64,000 nt of DNA from Neisseria subflava (GTDB lineage: Bacteria > Pseudomonadota > Gammaproteobacteria > Burkholderiales > Neisseriaceae), in NCBI RefSeq assembly GCF_024205705.1, contig NZ_CP073115.1, positions 2,232,001 to 2,296,000 of the forward strand. The letters run 5' to 3'. The notes under the pieces are model-generated. The model was not told where the DNA came from. It did no database searches and saw only the letters and a program-made list of their open reading frames with translations. Both the position numbers and the translations under genes were made by a program. The first letter of the stretch is position 1. Every line of letters starts with the position of its first letter. Of this stretch, positions 32,446-43,100 are shown piece after piece.

Positions 32446-33279
32446 TTAACCTTTATTTGAGTAACGACGACGAACAATCATGTTATCCGTGCGTTTGTTA
32501 TTACGAGTGCGGTAGCCCTTAGCAGGAGTACCCCATGGGCTAACCGGTTCGCGAGCTTCACCAGTACGGCCTTCACCACCACCATGTGGGTGATCGACAG
32601 GGTTCATGACAACACCACGAACGGTCGGACGAATACCACGCCAGCGGTTAGCACCAGCTTTGCCAATTTTTTTCAGGCTTTGTTCTTCGTTACCAACCTC
32701 ACCGATAGTTGCACGGCAATTTACGCTAATTTTGCGCACCTCACCAGAACGCAAACGAACTTGAGCGTAAGCACCTTCTTTTGCAAGCAATACCGCAGAA
32801 GCACCAGCTGAACGGGCAATTTGTGCACCTTTACCTGGTTTCATTTCGATACAGTGAATAGTTGTACCAACTGGAATATTGCGAATCGGCAGAGTGTTAC
32901 CTACTTTGATAGCAGCTTCAGCACCGGAAACCAATACTGCACCGGCCTGAATACCACGAGGAGCAATAATGTAGCGACGTTCACCATCTGCATAGCACAA
33001 CAGTGCGATAAATGCAGTACGGTTAGGGTCATATTCGATACGCTCTACTTTTGCAGGGATACCGTCTTTGTTACGTTTAAAATCTACAACACGGTAATGG
33101 TGTTTATGGCCGCCACCTTTATGGCGGGTAGTGATATGACCATTGTTGTTACGACCGGCAGTAGAATTTTTCTTTTCCAACAGAGGTGCATAAGGTGCAC
33201 CTTTGTGCAAACCTTCTGTTACCACGCGAACCATGCCGCGACGGCCTGCAGAGGTCGGCTTCATTTTAACGATTGCCAT
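32446..33279 (-). CDS. rplB: 50S ribosomal protein L2
   Basis: 277 residues. It is needed for subunit joining and peptidyl transferase function. An OB-fold and SH3-like core is followed by the conserved C-terminal loop with the key His ([20 protein letters not shown]). Confidence 0.97.
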
Positions 33280-33284
33280 TTTGT

Positions 33285-33599
33285 TTATTCCTTATCTGCA
33301 GCTGCAGCAGCGGCTTCCAAATCTAACTCTTGACCGGCAGCCAGGCTTACGTAAGCCTTTTTAACATCGCTGCGACGACCTAAAGTGCGACCAAAACGTT
33401 TAATTTTACCTTTAATGGTAACAGTAGTAACGTCTGCAACTTGAACACCGAACAGCAACTCAACTGCTGCTTTAATTTCAGGTTTGGTTGCATTTGCCAA
33501 AACTTTAAACGTCATTTGGTTACGTTTTTCAGCCAATACGTTGCTTTTTTCAGAAACGATAGGTGCCAAGATTACTTGAGTCAAACGTTGTTGATTCAT
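33285..33599 (-). CDS. rplW: 50S ribosomal protein L23
   Basis: 104 residues from the ATG at 33599 (MNQQRLTQVILAPIVSEKSN). The ATG six bases earlier (33605) sits too close to the GGAG site. The start overlaps the rplD stop (ATGA). L23 is the docking point for trigger factor and SRP at the exit tunnel. The Ala-rich acidic C-terminus (ELDLEAAAAAADKE) is a little unusual. Confidence 0.95.
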   Translation of the reverse strand: MNQQRLTQVILAPIVSEKSNVLAEKRNQMTFKVLANATKPEIKAAVELLFGVQVADVTTVTIKGKIKRFGRTLGRRSDVKKAYVSLAAGQELDLEAAAAAADKE

Positions 33600-34216
33600 A
33601 CCCATTGCTCCTCTAATTGTGCAACTGCATCTTTAGTGATAACGACTTTTTTGTAACGCAGCAAGCTGTAAGGATCAACTTGTTGAGCTTCCAAAACCAA
33701 TACGTTAGGCAAGTTGCGTGAAGCCAAGTAAACATTCTCGTCGAGCTGTTTAGTTACAAACAGAACTTGCTCCAAACCCAAGTTTTTCACTTGTTCGGCA
33801 AAAACTTTGGTTTTAGGAGTTTCAGCAGTCAATGCTTCGATTGCAAACAAACGTTCATCACGAGCCAATTGGGACAAAATAGTCGCCATACCGGCACGGT
33901 ACATTTTACGGTTCACTTTTTGAGTGAAGTTTTCGTCAGGTTTGTTTGGGAATGCACGACCACCTTTACGCCACAGCGGAGAAGAAGTCATACCGGAACG
34001 AGCACGACCTGTACCTTTTTGGCGCCATGGTTTTTTAGTAGAGTGGTTTACTTCGGCACGAGTCTTTTGAGCACGATTACCAGAACGGGCATTTGCCAAG
34101 TAAGCAGTAACCAGTTGGTGAACCAGAGCTTCATTGTATTCGCGAGCAAACAAAGCATCAGAAACAGCCAAGCTGCCAGATACTTGTCCTTTAGCGTCAA
34201 TTACTTTCAATTCCAT
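33596..34216 (-). CDS. rplD: 50S ribosomal protein L4
   Basis: 206 residues. The extended loop (KPWRQKGTGRARSGMTSSPL) reaches the exit tunnel and contributes to macrolide binding. In E. coli L4 represses the S10 operon. It overlaps rplC by one base and rplW by 4. Confidence 0.97.
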   Translation of the reverse strand: MELKVIDAKGQVSGSLAVSDALFAREYNEALVHQLVTAYLANARSGNRAQKTRAEVNHSTKKPWRQKGTGRARSGMTSSPLWRKGGRAFPNKPDENFTQKVNRKMYRAGMATILSQLARDERLFAIEALTAETPKTKVFAEQVKNLGLEQVLFVTKQLDENVYLASRNLPNVLVLEAQQVDPYSLLRYKKVVITKDAVAQLEEQWV

Positions 34217-34860
34217 TACGCACCTACTTTCACGCTAGGACGAACCACGACGTCGCTGTTAACCGAACCCGGAACAGCACCTTTAACCAACAAGAGTTGG
34301 CGTTCAGCATCAACACGTACAACTTCCAATTTTTGAACAGTTGCTTTAGTGTTACCGTATTGACCTGCCATACGTTTACCAGGGAACACGCGACCAGGGT
34401 CTTGTGCCATACCGATAGAACCAGGAACACGGTGAGAACGGGAGTTACCGTGGGAAGTACGTTGAGCACCGAAGTTATGACGTTTGATCGTACCAGAGAA
34501 ACCTTTACCTTTAGAGGTACCGGTTACATCTACCAATTGACCAACTTCAAACATAGAAACGGTAATTTCATCACCGGCTTTCAATTCAGCCAGTTTTTCT
34601 TCAGTCAAAGCAAACTCAACCAAACCGCGACCAGCTTCAACACCTGCTTTAGCAAAGTGACCGGCTTCAGTTTTGTTGACACGATTGGCTTTTTTCTGAC
34701 CAAAGGTAACTTGTACAGCAGTGTAGCCGTCAGTATCTTTGGATTTCACTTGTGTAACGCGGTTGGCAGACATATCCAAAACAGTTACCGGAACAGAAAC
34801 ACCCTGTTCGTCGAACACGCGAGTCATACCAACTTTGCGTCCAACCAGACCTAAAGTCAT
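34216..34860 (-). CDS. rplC: 50S ribosomal protein L3
   Basis: 214 residues. MTLGLVGRKVGMTRVFDEQG at the start and signature FSGTIKRHNFGAQRTSHGNS. It lies near the peptidyl transferase centre and starts 23S folding. Here it is the first gene of its transcript, because rpsJ upstream is followed by a terminator and a promoter precedes rplC. Confidence 0.97.
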   Translation of the reverse strand: MTLGLVGRKVGMTRVFDEQGVSVPVTVLDMSANRVTQVKSKDTDGYTAVQVTFGQKKANRVNKTEAGHFAKAGVEAGRGLVEFALTEEKLAELKAGDEITVSMFEVGQLVDVTGTSKGKGFSGTIKRHNFGAQRTSHGNSRSHRVPGSIGMAQDPGRVFPGKRMAGQYGNTKATVQKLEVVRVDAERQLLLVKGAVPGSVNSDVVVRPSVKVGA

Positions 34861-34949
34861 GATTATTTTCCTTTTAAGTAAAGGGGCGGGCTACGATTGG
34901 CCTGCCTTTCAGACAAAGTTAAACTTGATACGGATGTACCAAGTCCGCC

Positions 34950-34979
34950 ATTATAATTGACAAATCAAAGAAATATCAA
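34950..34979 (-). promoter_or_regulatory. Promoter of the rplC-rplQ ribosomal operon
   Basis: On the minus strand TTGATA (34979-34974) and TATAAT (34955-34950) with an 18-base spacer. Transcription should start near 34943, giving a leader of about 83 bases before rplC, long enough for autogenous control. Confidence 0.7.
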
Positions 34980-35075
34980 CAAAAATTTCAATTTAACTTC
35001 TTAAAACCGTCATTTCTTTCGGATGAAGTGTTGCCAAATATCTGAAAATTTTCAGACGGCCTAAGAATTCTATAA

Positions 35076-35106
35076 AAAACCGAACAGCTAAGCTGTTCGG
35101 TTTTTC
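35076..35106 (-). terminator. Terminator after rpsJ
   Basis: On the minus strand AAAACCGAACAGCT pairs with AGCTGTTCGGTTTT followed by TTATAG. An uptake-sequence core (TTCAGACGGC, 35051-35060) lies just beyond. It separates rpsJ from rplC. Confidence 0.85.
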
Positions 35107-35111
35107 AGTTC

Positions 35112-35423
35112 TTATTGAACTTTAATTTCTACATCTACACCCGCTGGAAGATCCAGTTTCATCAGTGCATCAGTAGTTTTGTCAGTCCAGTCCACGATGT
35201 CCATCAGACGCAAGTGGGTACGGATTTCCAATTGTTCACGAGAAGTTTTGTTCACGTGAGGAGAACGCAAGATGTTGAAACGTTCGATTTTAGTTGGCAA
35301 AGGAATCGGACCTTTAACAACAGCGCCAGTACGTTTGGCAGTTTCAACGATTTCTTGCGCAGAACGGTCAATCAGACTGTAATCATAAGCTTTCAGGCGG
35401 ATACGGATTTTTTGGTTTGCCAT
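35112..35423 (-). CDS. rpsJ: 30S ribosomal protein S10 / NusE
   Basis: 103 residues. It belongs to the 30S head and, with NusB, to antitermination complexes. QKIRIRLKAYDYSLIDRSAQ and signature GPIPLPTKIERFNILRSPHV. It lies 17 bases after tuf and is followed by a terminator, so it belongs to the str transcript rather than heading the S10 operon. Confidence 0.97.
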   Translation of the reverse strand: MANQKIRIRLKAYDYSLIDRSAQEIVETAKRTGAVVKGPIPLPTKIERFNILRSPHVNKTSREQLEIRTHLRLMDIVDWTDKTTDALMKLDLPAGVDVEIKVQ

Positions 35424-35440
35424 TTATCAATATCCCTCAA

Positions 35441-36625
35441 TTAAGCGATTACAGAAGAAACCACACCCGCACCTACGGTACGACCACCTTCGCGAATCGC
35501 AAAGCGTAGACCTTCTTCCATAGCGATAGGCGCAATCAGTTCTACAGTAATGGTTACGTTCTCACCTGGCATTACCATTTCTACGCCTTCTTCCAAAGTA
35601 ACTGCACCAGTTACGTCAGTAGTACGGAAGTAGAATTGTGGACGGTAGTTAGCGAAGAATGGAGTGTGACGACCACCCTCTTCTTTGCTCAGTACGTATA
35701 CTTCTGCTTTGAACTTGGTGTGAGGAGTGATAGTACCTGGTTTAGCCAATACTTGACCACGCTCTACGTCTTCACGTTTAGTACCACGCAGCAATACACC
35801 TACGTTGTCACCTGCTTGACCTTCGTCCAGCAGTTTGCGGAACATTTCAACACCGGTACAAGTGGTTTTTTGAGTTTCTTTCAGACCTACGATTTCGATC
35901 TCGTCACCAACGTGGATGATACCGCGCTCTACACGACCAGTTACTACTGTACCACGACCAGAGATAGAGAATACGTCTTCGATAGGCAACAAGAAAGGTT
36001 TGTCCACAGCACGCTCAGGTGTTGGGATGTAGCTGTCCAGAGCAGCAGCCAATTCGAAGATTTTTTCTTCGTAACCAGCATCACCTTCCAAAGCTTTCAG
36101 TGCAGAACCTTGTACGATTGGGCAGTCGTCGCCTGGGAAGTCGTAGCTTGACAACAAGTCACGGATTTCCATTTCAACCAGTTCCAACAGCTCGGCATCG
36201 TCAACCATGTCGCATTTGTTCATGAATACGATGATGTAAGGTACACCTACTTGGCGAGCCAACAGGATGTGTTCGCGAGTTTGAGGCATAGGACCGTCAG
36301 CTGCGGAACATACCAAGATTGCACCGTCCATTTGGGCAGCACCGGTAATCATGTTTTTAACGTAGTCGGCGTGGCCCGGGCAGTCTACGTGTGCGTAGTG
36401 ACGGGTTTCAGTTTCGTATTCTACGTGTGAGGTATTAATGGTAATACCACGAGCTTTTTCTTCAGGAGCGTTGTCGATTTGGTCGTAAGCTTTTGCAGCG
36501 CCACCGAATTTTTTAGCCAAAATAGTAGTCAAAGCAGCAGTCAGAGTGGTTTTACCATGGTCAACGTGACCGATGGTGCCAACGTTTACGTGCGGTTTGC
36601 TACGTTCAAATTTTTCCTTAGCCAT
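35441..36625 (-). CDS. tuf: Elongation factor Tu, copy next to fusA
   Basis: 394 residues. It carries aminoacyl-tRNA to the ribosome with GTP. G motifs are GHVDHGKTT, DCPGHADY, NKCD and GSAL, followed by two beta-barrel domains. The protein is identical to that of the second copy at 52239-53423. In the parts I compared base by base, one silent difference was seen (T35507 versus C52305). Confidence 0.98.
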   Translation of the reverse strand: MAKEKFERSKPHVNVGTIGHVDHGKTTLTAALTTILAKKFGGAAKAYDQIDNAPEEKARGITINTSHVEYETETRHYAHVDCPGHADYVKNMITGAAQMDGAILVCSAADGPMPQTREHILLARQVGVPYIIVFMNKCDMVDDAELLELVEMEIRDLLSSYDFPGDDCPIVQGSALKALEGDAGYEEKIFELAAALDSYIPTPERAVDKPFLLPIEDVFSISGRGTVVTGRVERGIIHVGDEIEIVGLKETQKTTCTGVEMFRKLLDEGQAGDNVGVLLRGTKREDVERGQVLAKPGTITPHTKFKAEVYVLSKEEGGRHTPFFANYRPQFYFRTTDVTGAVTLEEGVEMVMPGENVTITVELIAPIAMEEGLRFAIREGGRTVGAGVVSSVIA

Positions 36626-36666
36626 GAGCTAATTCCTTTACATATAAAGATCGATTAAAGAACAAT

Positions 36667-36703
36667 GGCCGTCTGAAAATTTATTTTCAGTTTCAGACGG
36701 CCT
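36667..36703 (-). terminator. DNA uptake sequence hairpin between fusA and tuf
   Basis: GGCCGTCTGAAA pairs with TTTCAGACGGCC around a 13-base loop. On the minus strand no T run follows, so it may only weaken transcription into tuf. Confidence 0.55.
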
Positions 36704-36710
36704 TTTCTGA

Positions 36711-38816
36711 TTAGCCTTTGCGGGCTTCAGTTACAGCAGCAGCTACGTGAGCAGGAGCTTCAGCGTATTTTTTGAACTCCATGGAGTAAGTAGCGCGACC
36801 TTGGGTTGCAGAACGCAAGTCGGTTGAGTAACCGAACATTTCTGCCAGAGGTACTTCGGCACGAACTTTCTTACCACCGATACCGTCATCATCCATACCC
36901 AATACAACGCCACGACGACGGTTCAAGTCGCCCATTACGTCACCCATGTATTCTTCAGGTGTTTCCACCTCAACTGCCATGATTGGTTCCAACAGAGCTG
37001 GATTGGCTTTACGCATACCTTCTTTAAAGGCTTGAGAAGCTGCCAATTCGAAGGCCAGTTGTGAAGAGTCAACATCATGCGAAGAACCGAAAATCAAACG
37101 TACACGAACGTCAACAACTGGGTAACCGGCAACGATACCGTTAGGCAAAGTATCGCGAATACCTTTATCGACAGACGGAATAAATTCGCGAGGAATCACA
37201 CCACCTTTAATTTCATCGATAAATTCGTAACCCGCACCACCTGGTTCCATAGGTTCCATTTTGATCACAACGTGACCGTATTGACCTTTACCACCAGATT
37301 GTTTGGCATGTTTGTATTCAGCTTCAACTTCTTTGCGGATGGTTTCACGGTAAGCCACTTGAGGCGCACCGATGTTTGCTTCCACGCCGAATTCGCGTTT
37401 CATACGGTCAACAATAATTTCCAAGTGCAGCTCACCCATACCGGAAATAATGGTTTGACCGGATTCTTCGTCTGTACGAACGCGGAAAGAAGGGTCTTCT
37501 TTCGCCAGACGGTTCAGGGCGATACCCATTTTCTCTTGGTCGGCTTTGGTTTTCGGCTCAACGGCAATATGGATTACCGGCTCAGGGAATTCCATGCGTT
37601 CCAAGATGATAGGTGCGCTTTCTGCACACAAGGTCTCACCAGTAGTAACGTCTTTTAGACCGATAGCGGCTGCGATGTCGCCAGCGCGTACTTCTTCAAT
37701 TTCAGTACGGTCTGCAGCAGTCATTTGCACCAAGCGACCGATACGTTCGCGAGTACCTTTTACAGAGTTCAATACGGTATCACCGGATTTCACCACACCA
37801 GAGTAAACGCGGATAAAAGTCAACTGACCAACGTATTTATCGTTCAACATTTTGAACGCCAATGCAGAGAATTTCTCTTCATCGCTGGCTTGACGGCTGT
37901 CGGCTTCTTCAGTGTTAGGGTTAACACCTTGAACTGGAGGAATGTCGGTAGGAGCAGGCAGCAATTCTACAACTGCGTCCAACATACGTTGAACACCTTT
38001 GTTTTTGAATGCTGAACCGCACAACATTGGTTGAATTTCACCGGCCAAAGTACGTTGACGCAATGCGCCTACGATTTCTTCTTCAGTCAGCTCATCACCG
38101 CCCAAGTATTTGTCCATCAATTCTTCGCTGGCTTCTGCTGCGGCTTCAATCATGTTTTGACGCCATTCTTCGGCAGTCTCAACCAATTCAGCAGGAATAT
38201 CGCCATAGGTAAAGGTTGTACCTTTATCGGCTTCATTCCAAATAATGGATTTCATTTTCAACAGGTCAACAACACCGCTGAAGCTATCTTCCGCACCAAC
38301 CGGAATCACGATAGGTACTGGGTTTGCGCGCAAACGGGTTTTCATTTGCTCAACAACGCGGAAGAAGTTGGCACCTTGACGGTCCATTTTGTTTACAAAT
38401 GCCAAGCGAGGTACTTGGTATTTGTTAGCTTGACGCCATACGGTTTCAGATTGAGGTTGAACACCGCCTACTGCACAGTAAACCATTACCGCGCCGTCCA
38501 ATACACGCATAGAACGCTCTACCTCTACAGTAAAGTCAACGTGTCCCGGGGTGTCGATGATGTTGAAACGGTGCTCAGGGAACTGTTTCGCCATACCAGA
38601 CCAATAAGAAGTCACAGCAGCAGAAGTAATGGTAATACCACGCTCTTGCTCTTGTTCCATGTAGTCGGTAGTAGCCGCGCCGTCATGCACTTCGCCCAAT
38701 TTATGAGTCAAACCTGTATAGAACAAAATACGTTCTGTTGTGGTTGTTTTACCCGCGTCAATATGGGCAGAAATACCGATATTGCGATACAGGCTGATAG
38801 GGGTCTTACGAGCCAT
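36711..38816 (-). CDS. fusA: Elongation factor G
   Basis: 701 residues. This GTPase moves tRNAs and mRNA through the ribosome. G motifs are AHIDAGKTT, DTPGHVDFTVEVERS and NKMDR, followed by the five-domain layout (domain IV GGVIPREFIPSVDKGIRDTL). Length and context (rpsL-rpsG-fusA-tuf) are normal. Confidence 0.98.
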   Translation of the reverse strand: MARKTPISLYRNIGISAHIDAGKTTTTERILFYTGLTHKLGEVHDGAATTDYMEQEQERGITITSAAVTSYWSGMAKQFPEHRFNIIDTPGHVDFTVEVERSMRVLDGAVMVYCAVGGVQPQSETVWRQANKYQVPRLAFVNKMDRQGANFFRVVEQMKTRLRANPVPIVIPVGAEDSFSGVVDLLKMKSIIWNEADKGTTFTYGDIPAELVETAEEWRQNMIEAAAEASEELMDKYLGGDELTEEEIVGALRQRTLAGEIQPMLCGSAFKNKGVQRMLDAVVELLPAPTDIPPVQGVNPNTEEADSRQASDEEKFSALAFKMLNDKYVGQLTFIRVYSGVVKSGDTVLNSVKGTRERIGRLVQMTAADRTEIEEVRAGDIAAAIGLKDVTTGETLCAESAPIILERMEFPEPVIHIAVEPKTKADQEKMGIALNRLAKEDPSFRVRTDEESGQTIISGMGELHLEIIVDRMKREFGVEANIGAPQVAYRETIRKEVEAEYKHAKQSGGKGQYGHVVIKMEPMEPGGAGYEFIDEIKGGVIPREFIPSVDKGIRDTLPNGIVAGYPVVDVRVRLIFGSSHDVDSSQLAFELAASQAFKEGMRKANPALLEPIMAVEVETPEEYMGDVMGDLNRRRGVVLGMDDDGIGGKKVRAEVPLAEMFGYSTDLRSATQGRATYSMEFKKYAEAPAHVAAAVTEARKG

Positions 38817-38834
38817 TTTGTTAGCCTTTCGATA

Positions 38835-39305
38835 TTAGAAACGGAAGTGAGAGAATGCTTTGTTTGCTTCAGCCATGCGGTGTACTTCTTCACGTTTTTT
38901 CAACGCACCACCACGACCTTCAGCCGCATCAATCAATTCACCTGCCAAACGCAGGTCCATAGATTTCTCACCACGTTTACGGGCCGCATCGCGAACCCAG
39001 CGCATTGCCAAGGCCAGACGACGTGAAGGACGAACTTCAACAGGAACTTGGTAGTTTGCACCACCTACACGGCGGCTTTTCACTTCCACGATAGGTTTGG
39101 CGTTTGCAATGGCTTCGTTAAATACTTCGATTGCTACTTTGCCGGTTTTTTTCTCAATTTGCTCCAGAGCACCGTAAACGATACGTTCTGCAACAGATTT
39201 TTTACCGTCAATCATCAATACGTTCATGAATTTAGTCAGCTCAACGCTGCCGAATTTAGGATCTGGCAGTACGTCGCGCTTAGGGACTTCTCTACGTCTT
39301 GGCAT
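38835..39305 (-). CDS. rpsG: 30S ribosomal protein S7
   Basis: 156 residues. It starts assembly of the 30S head. MPRRREVPKRDVLPDPKFGS and ALAMRWVRDAARKRGEKSMD are typical. It lies between rpsL (117-base gap) and fusA. Confidence 0.97.
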   Translation of the reverse strand: MPRRREVPKRDVLPDPKFGSVELTKFMNVLMIDGKKSVAERIVYGALEQIEKKTGKVAIEVFNEAIANAKPIVEVKSRRVGGANYQVPVEVRPSRRLALAMRWVRDAARKRGEKSMDLRLAGELIDAAEGRGGALKKREEVHRMAEANKAFSHFRF

Positions 39306-39422
39306 TTTAATTTCCTTTAGTCTATTCAGTTGGGTCTATTCCCATGAATACCTAATTAAGTATTCACTTACTCGGCCGTTGTTCAGCTTAGGCGGCCGAC
39401 GTGCCTATTTGAGTCCCGATAA

Positions 39423-39794
39423 TTATTTAGGACGCTTAGCACCGTATTTAGAACGGGCTTGTTTACGGTCTTTAACACCTGCAGTATCCAAAGAACCGCG
39501 TACAGTGTGGTAACGTACACCTGGCAAGTCTTTTACACGACCGCCGCGAATCAATACGACGCTGTGCTCCTGCAGGTTGTGGCCTTCACCGCCGATGTAT
39601 GAAATTACTTCAAAACCGTTGGTCAGGCGAACTTTACATACTTTACGCAATGCAGAGTTAGGTTTTTTAGGGGTAGTTGTGTATACACGGGTGCACACGC
39701 CACGTTTTTGCGGGCAAGCTTCCAGTGCAGGCACTTTGTTTACGTACACAGGCTTTTGACGGCCTTTGCGTACCAATTGGTTAATAGTTGGCAT
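39423..39794 (-). CDS. rpsL: 30S ribosomal protein S12
   Basis: 123 residues from the ATG at 39794 (MPTINQLVRKGRQKPVYVNK), with AGGAC-type purines upstream. The frame extends to 39842 but those codons lie in the leader. S12 guards decoding accuracy. The streptomycin region (TTTPKKPNSALRKVCKVRL) has wild-type lysines in both key motifs (TPKKPNS and GRVKDLPGVR). Confidence 0.97.
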   Translation of the reverse strand: MPTINQLVRKGRQKPVYVNKVPALEACPQKRGVCTRVYTTTPKKPNSALRKVCKVRLTNGFEVISYIGGEGHNLQEHSVVLIRGGRVKDLPGVRYHTVRGSLDTAGVKDRKQARSKYGAKRPK

Positions 39795-39849
39795 ATTTTC
39801 TCGTCCTGTTGAGTTAAATACTTGCCGACACCATGTCGACAAGATTGGA

Positions 39850-39879
39850 ATTATATTTTTATTGCAAGGGTTTAGTCAA
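39850..39879 (-). promoter_or_regulatory. Promoter of the str operon (rpsL)
   Basis: On the minus strand TTGACT (39879-39874) and TATAAT (39855-39850) with an 18-base spacer, about 55 bases before the rpsL ATG. The gap 39795-40125 also holds an uptake-sequence hairpin (39934-39964), a single uptake core near 40031-40040 and the rpoC terminator. Confidence 0.75.
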
Positions 39880-39933
39880 GCAAATGACTGATAAAGTTTG
39901 GTGTTTTCCAATTTATGTCTAAATTTTAGAAAC

Positions 39934-39965
39934 AAAGGCCGTCTGAAACATTCAGACGGCCTTTG
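39934..39965. terminator. DNA uptake sequence hairpin between rpoC and rpsL
   Basis: AAAGGCCGTCTGAA faces TTCAGACGGCCTTT with a 3-base loop. It lies downstream of the rpoC terminator and upstream of the rpsL promoter, a second barrier between the two operons. Confidence 0.7.
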
Positions 39966-40075
39966 GCATTTTAAACAAGTCCGCAATTTGGTTCTCTACT
40001 TATTTTTTCTTCATTGCTTTCCTTATTTATTCAGACGGCCTTAAACTCCACCCTCTTTTATGTCCTCTAAAAAAT

Positions 40076-40105
40076 AAAACCGCAAGACTGGCTTGCGGTT
40101 TTATT
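40076..40105 (-). terminator. Terminator of the rpoBC operon
   Basis: On the minus strand AAAACCGCAAG pairs with CTTGCGGTTTT followed by ATTTTTT. It lies 21 bases past the rpoC stop. Confidence 0.85.
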
Positions 40106-40125
40106 TTCACAATAATCCCGAGGGA

Positions 40126-43100
40126 TTATTCGTCTGAAGCTTCGGTTTCAGAAGTTTCTTGATCAGCTTGCTGCCATTGTTGATGACGGCTGCGGTGATA
40201 GGTCAAACCTGTACCGGCAGGAATCAAACGACCGACAATCACGTTCTCTTTCAAACCGCGCAGCTCGTCTTGTTTGCCCATAATAGCGGCCTCTGTCAAG
40301 ACGCGTGTTGTTTCTTGGAACGATGCCGCAGAAATGAAGCTGTCTGTAGACAAGGAAGCTTTGGTAATACCCAGCAACACGTTTTCATAACGTGCAGGCT
40401 CTTTGTCTTCAGCCATGGCTTTTTCATTGGCAAGCATCACATCGCCACGCTCAACTTGCTCACCGGTAATGAACTCTGTATCACCGGAATCAACAATGTT
40501 CACTCGACGCAGCATTTGACGGATGATGACTTCGATGTGTTTATCGGAAATCTTCACACCTTGCAGGCGGTAAACCTCTTGCACCTCTTGAACAATGTAG
40601 CGAGCCAATGCTTCGATACCTTGCAGGCGCAGAATGTCGTGTGGATCTACGGCACCGTCTACGATGGTTTCACCACGGTTTACCACTTGACCATCGTGTA
40701 CCAAAATCTGTTTCTCTTTAGAAATCAGGGTTTCGTATGCTACACCGTCTACGTCGGTAATAATCAGACGCTGTTTACCTTTGGTTTCTTTACCGAAGGA
40801 AACGGTACCGGTAATTTCAGCCAACATACCTGCATCTTTCGGCACGCGTGCTTCAAACAATTCGGCTACGCGTGGCAGACCACCGGTAATATCGCGGGTT
40901 TTAGAAGACGCTTGTGGAATACGCGCCAACACATCGCCCTTACCGACTTCCTGACCTTCACGGATGGTAATCACCGCACCGACCGGGAATGCCATAGAAA
41001 CTGGGGTAGTCGTACCAGGAATGCAAATTTCCAGACCATTTTCATCCAACAGTTTGACAGTCGGACGCAACAGTTTAGAAGCACTAGAAGAACGACGTTT
41101 GCCGTCAATCACTACCAGAGTAGACAAACCGGTTACATCGTCAGTTTGTTTCGCAACGGTAACACCCTCTTCCACGTTCTCGAATTTCACCATACCTGCG
41201 TGTTCGGTAATCATCGGACGGGTATGCGGATCCCAAGTTGCCAAAGTTTGACCGGCTTTAATGGCTTCGCCATCTTGTACCAGCAGGATTGCACCATAAG
41301 GTACTTTGTGACGTTCACGTTCGCGACCGATATCGTCGTGAATCACTACTTCACAAGAGCGGCCAATGACAACCAATTCGCCTTTGTTGTTGGCAACGTA
41401 ACGCATTTGGCTGCTGAAACGAGCTGTACCATTGGATTTGGCTTCCACTTGGCTGGCAGCAGCCGCACGAGATGCCGCACCACCGATGTGGAACGTACGC
41501 ATGGTCAGCTGAGTACCTGGCTCACCAATAGATTGTGCAGCAATTACACCTACAGCTTCACCAGCGTTAACCAGTTTACCGCGCGCCAAGTCGCGGCCAT
41601 AACAGTGTGCACACAAACCATGACGGGTTTTACAAGTAATTGGCGTACGGACTTTAACCTCGTCAACACCAGATTGGTCAATGATATCAACTAATTTCTC
41701 AGTCAGCAGTGTACCTGCCTCAACCAATGTTTCTCCTGTTGAAGGATCGACAACATCAGAAGCAGTAACGCGGCCTAAAATACGATCGCGCAACGCTTCA
41801 ATTACGTCACCGCCTTGTACTACTGCTTTCATGACAAAGCCGTCTGAAGTACCGCAATCGTCTTCAACAACCACCAAGTCTTGTGTTACGTCTACTAAAC
41901 GACGGGTCAAGTAACCGGAGTTTGCAGTTTTCAACGCGGTATCCGCCAAACCCTTACGCGCACCGTGGGTCGCAATAAAGTATTGCAATACGGTCAGACC
42001 TTCACGGAAGTTAGAGGTAATAGGCGTTTCAATAATGGAGCCGTCAGGTTTTGCCATCAAACCACGCATACCGGACAACTGTTTAATCTGAGCCGCAGAA
42101 CCACGGGCACCAGAGTCGGCCATCATGTAAATAGAGTTGAAGGACTCTTGATCAACTTCGTTGCCGTCACGGTCGATGACTTTTTGTTTGGACAGGTTGT
42201 CCATCATCGCTTTAGCGATCTTATCGCCGGCACGACCCCAAATATCGACCACTTTGTTGTAACGTTCGCCGTTGGTTACCAAACCTTGACGGTATTGGTC
42301 TTCGATTTCTTTAACTTCGGCATTAGCCTCGGCCAGCAAGGCTGCTTTTTCTTTCGGAATTTCCATATCGTCAACCGCAATGGAAATACCGCCTTTAGCC
42401 GCAAAACCGAAACCGGTATACATCAAGTGGTCGGCGAAAATAACTGTATCACGCAAGCCGCACAGACGGAATGATGCGTTAATCAGTTTAGAAATTTCTT
42501 TTTTCTTCAGCGCTTTGTTGATGTACTCGAACGGCAGGCCTTTAGGCAAGATTTCGCTCAACAATGCACGGCCGACGGTTGTTTCATAACGGTTAACAAC
42601 AGGCTCAAACTCACCTGCTTCGTTTTTCACCCATTCGCGCAGACGTACGGTAATTTTCGTACCCAGTTCAACCTGTTTGGTATGGTATGCACGATGTACT
42701 TCTTTCACATCGGCAAACAGGCTGCCTTCGCCTTTGGCATTGATACGGTCGCGGGTCATGTAGTACAAACCCAATACGATATCTTGAGAAGGTACGATGA
42801 TTGGTTCGCCGTTGGCTGGAGACAATACGTTGTTTGAAGCCAGCATCAGCGTGCGTGCTTCCATTTGTGCTTCCAAGCTCAATGGAACGTGTACAGCCAT
42901 TTGGTCACCGTCAAAGTCGGCGTTAAATGCGGCACACACCAATGGGTGCAACTGAATCGCTTTACCTTCAATCAGGATAGGTTCAAACGCTTGAATACCC
43001 AAACGGTGCAGGGTTGGCGCACGGTTCAACATAATCGGATGTTCGCGGATGACTTCTTCCAAGATATCCCATACTTCAGGCACCTCTTGCTCTACCAATT

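Noticed and set aside
40159..41694. Long plus-strand open frame opposite rpoC (511 codons), and similar ones opposite fusA, rpoB and topA
   Set aside because: They mirror highly expressed genes with strong codon bias, have low-complexity His/Gln/Phe-rich translations, no ribosome sites and no recognisable domains.
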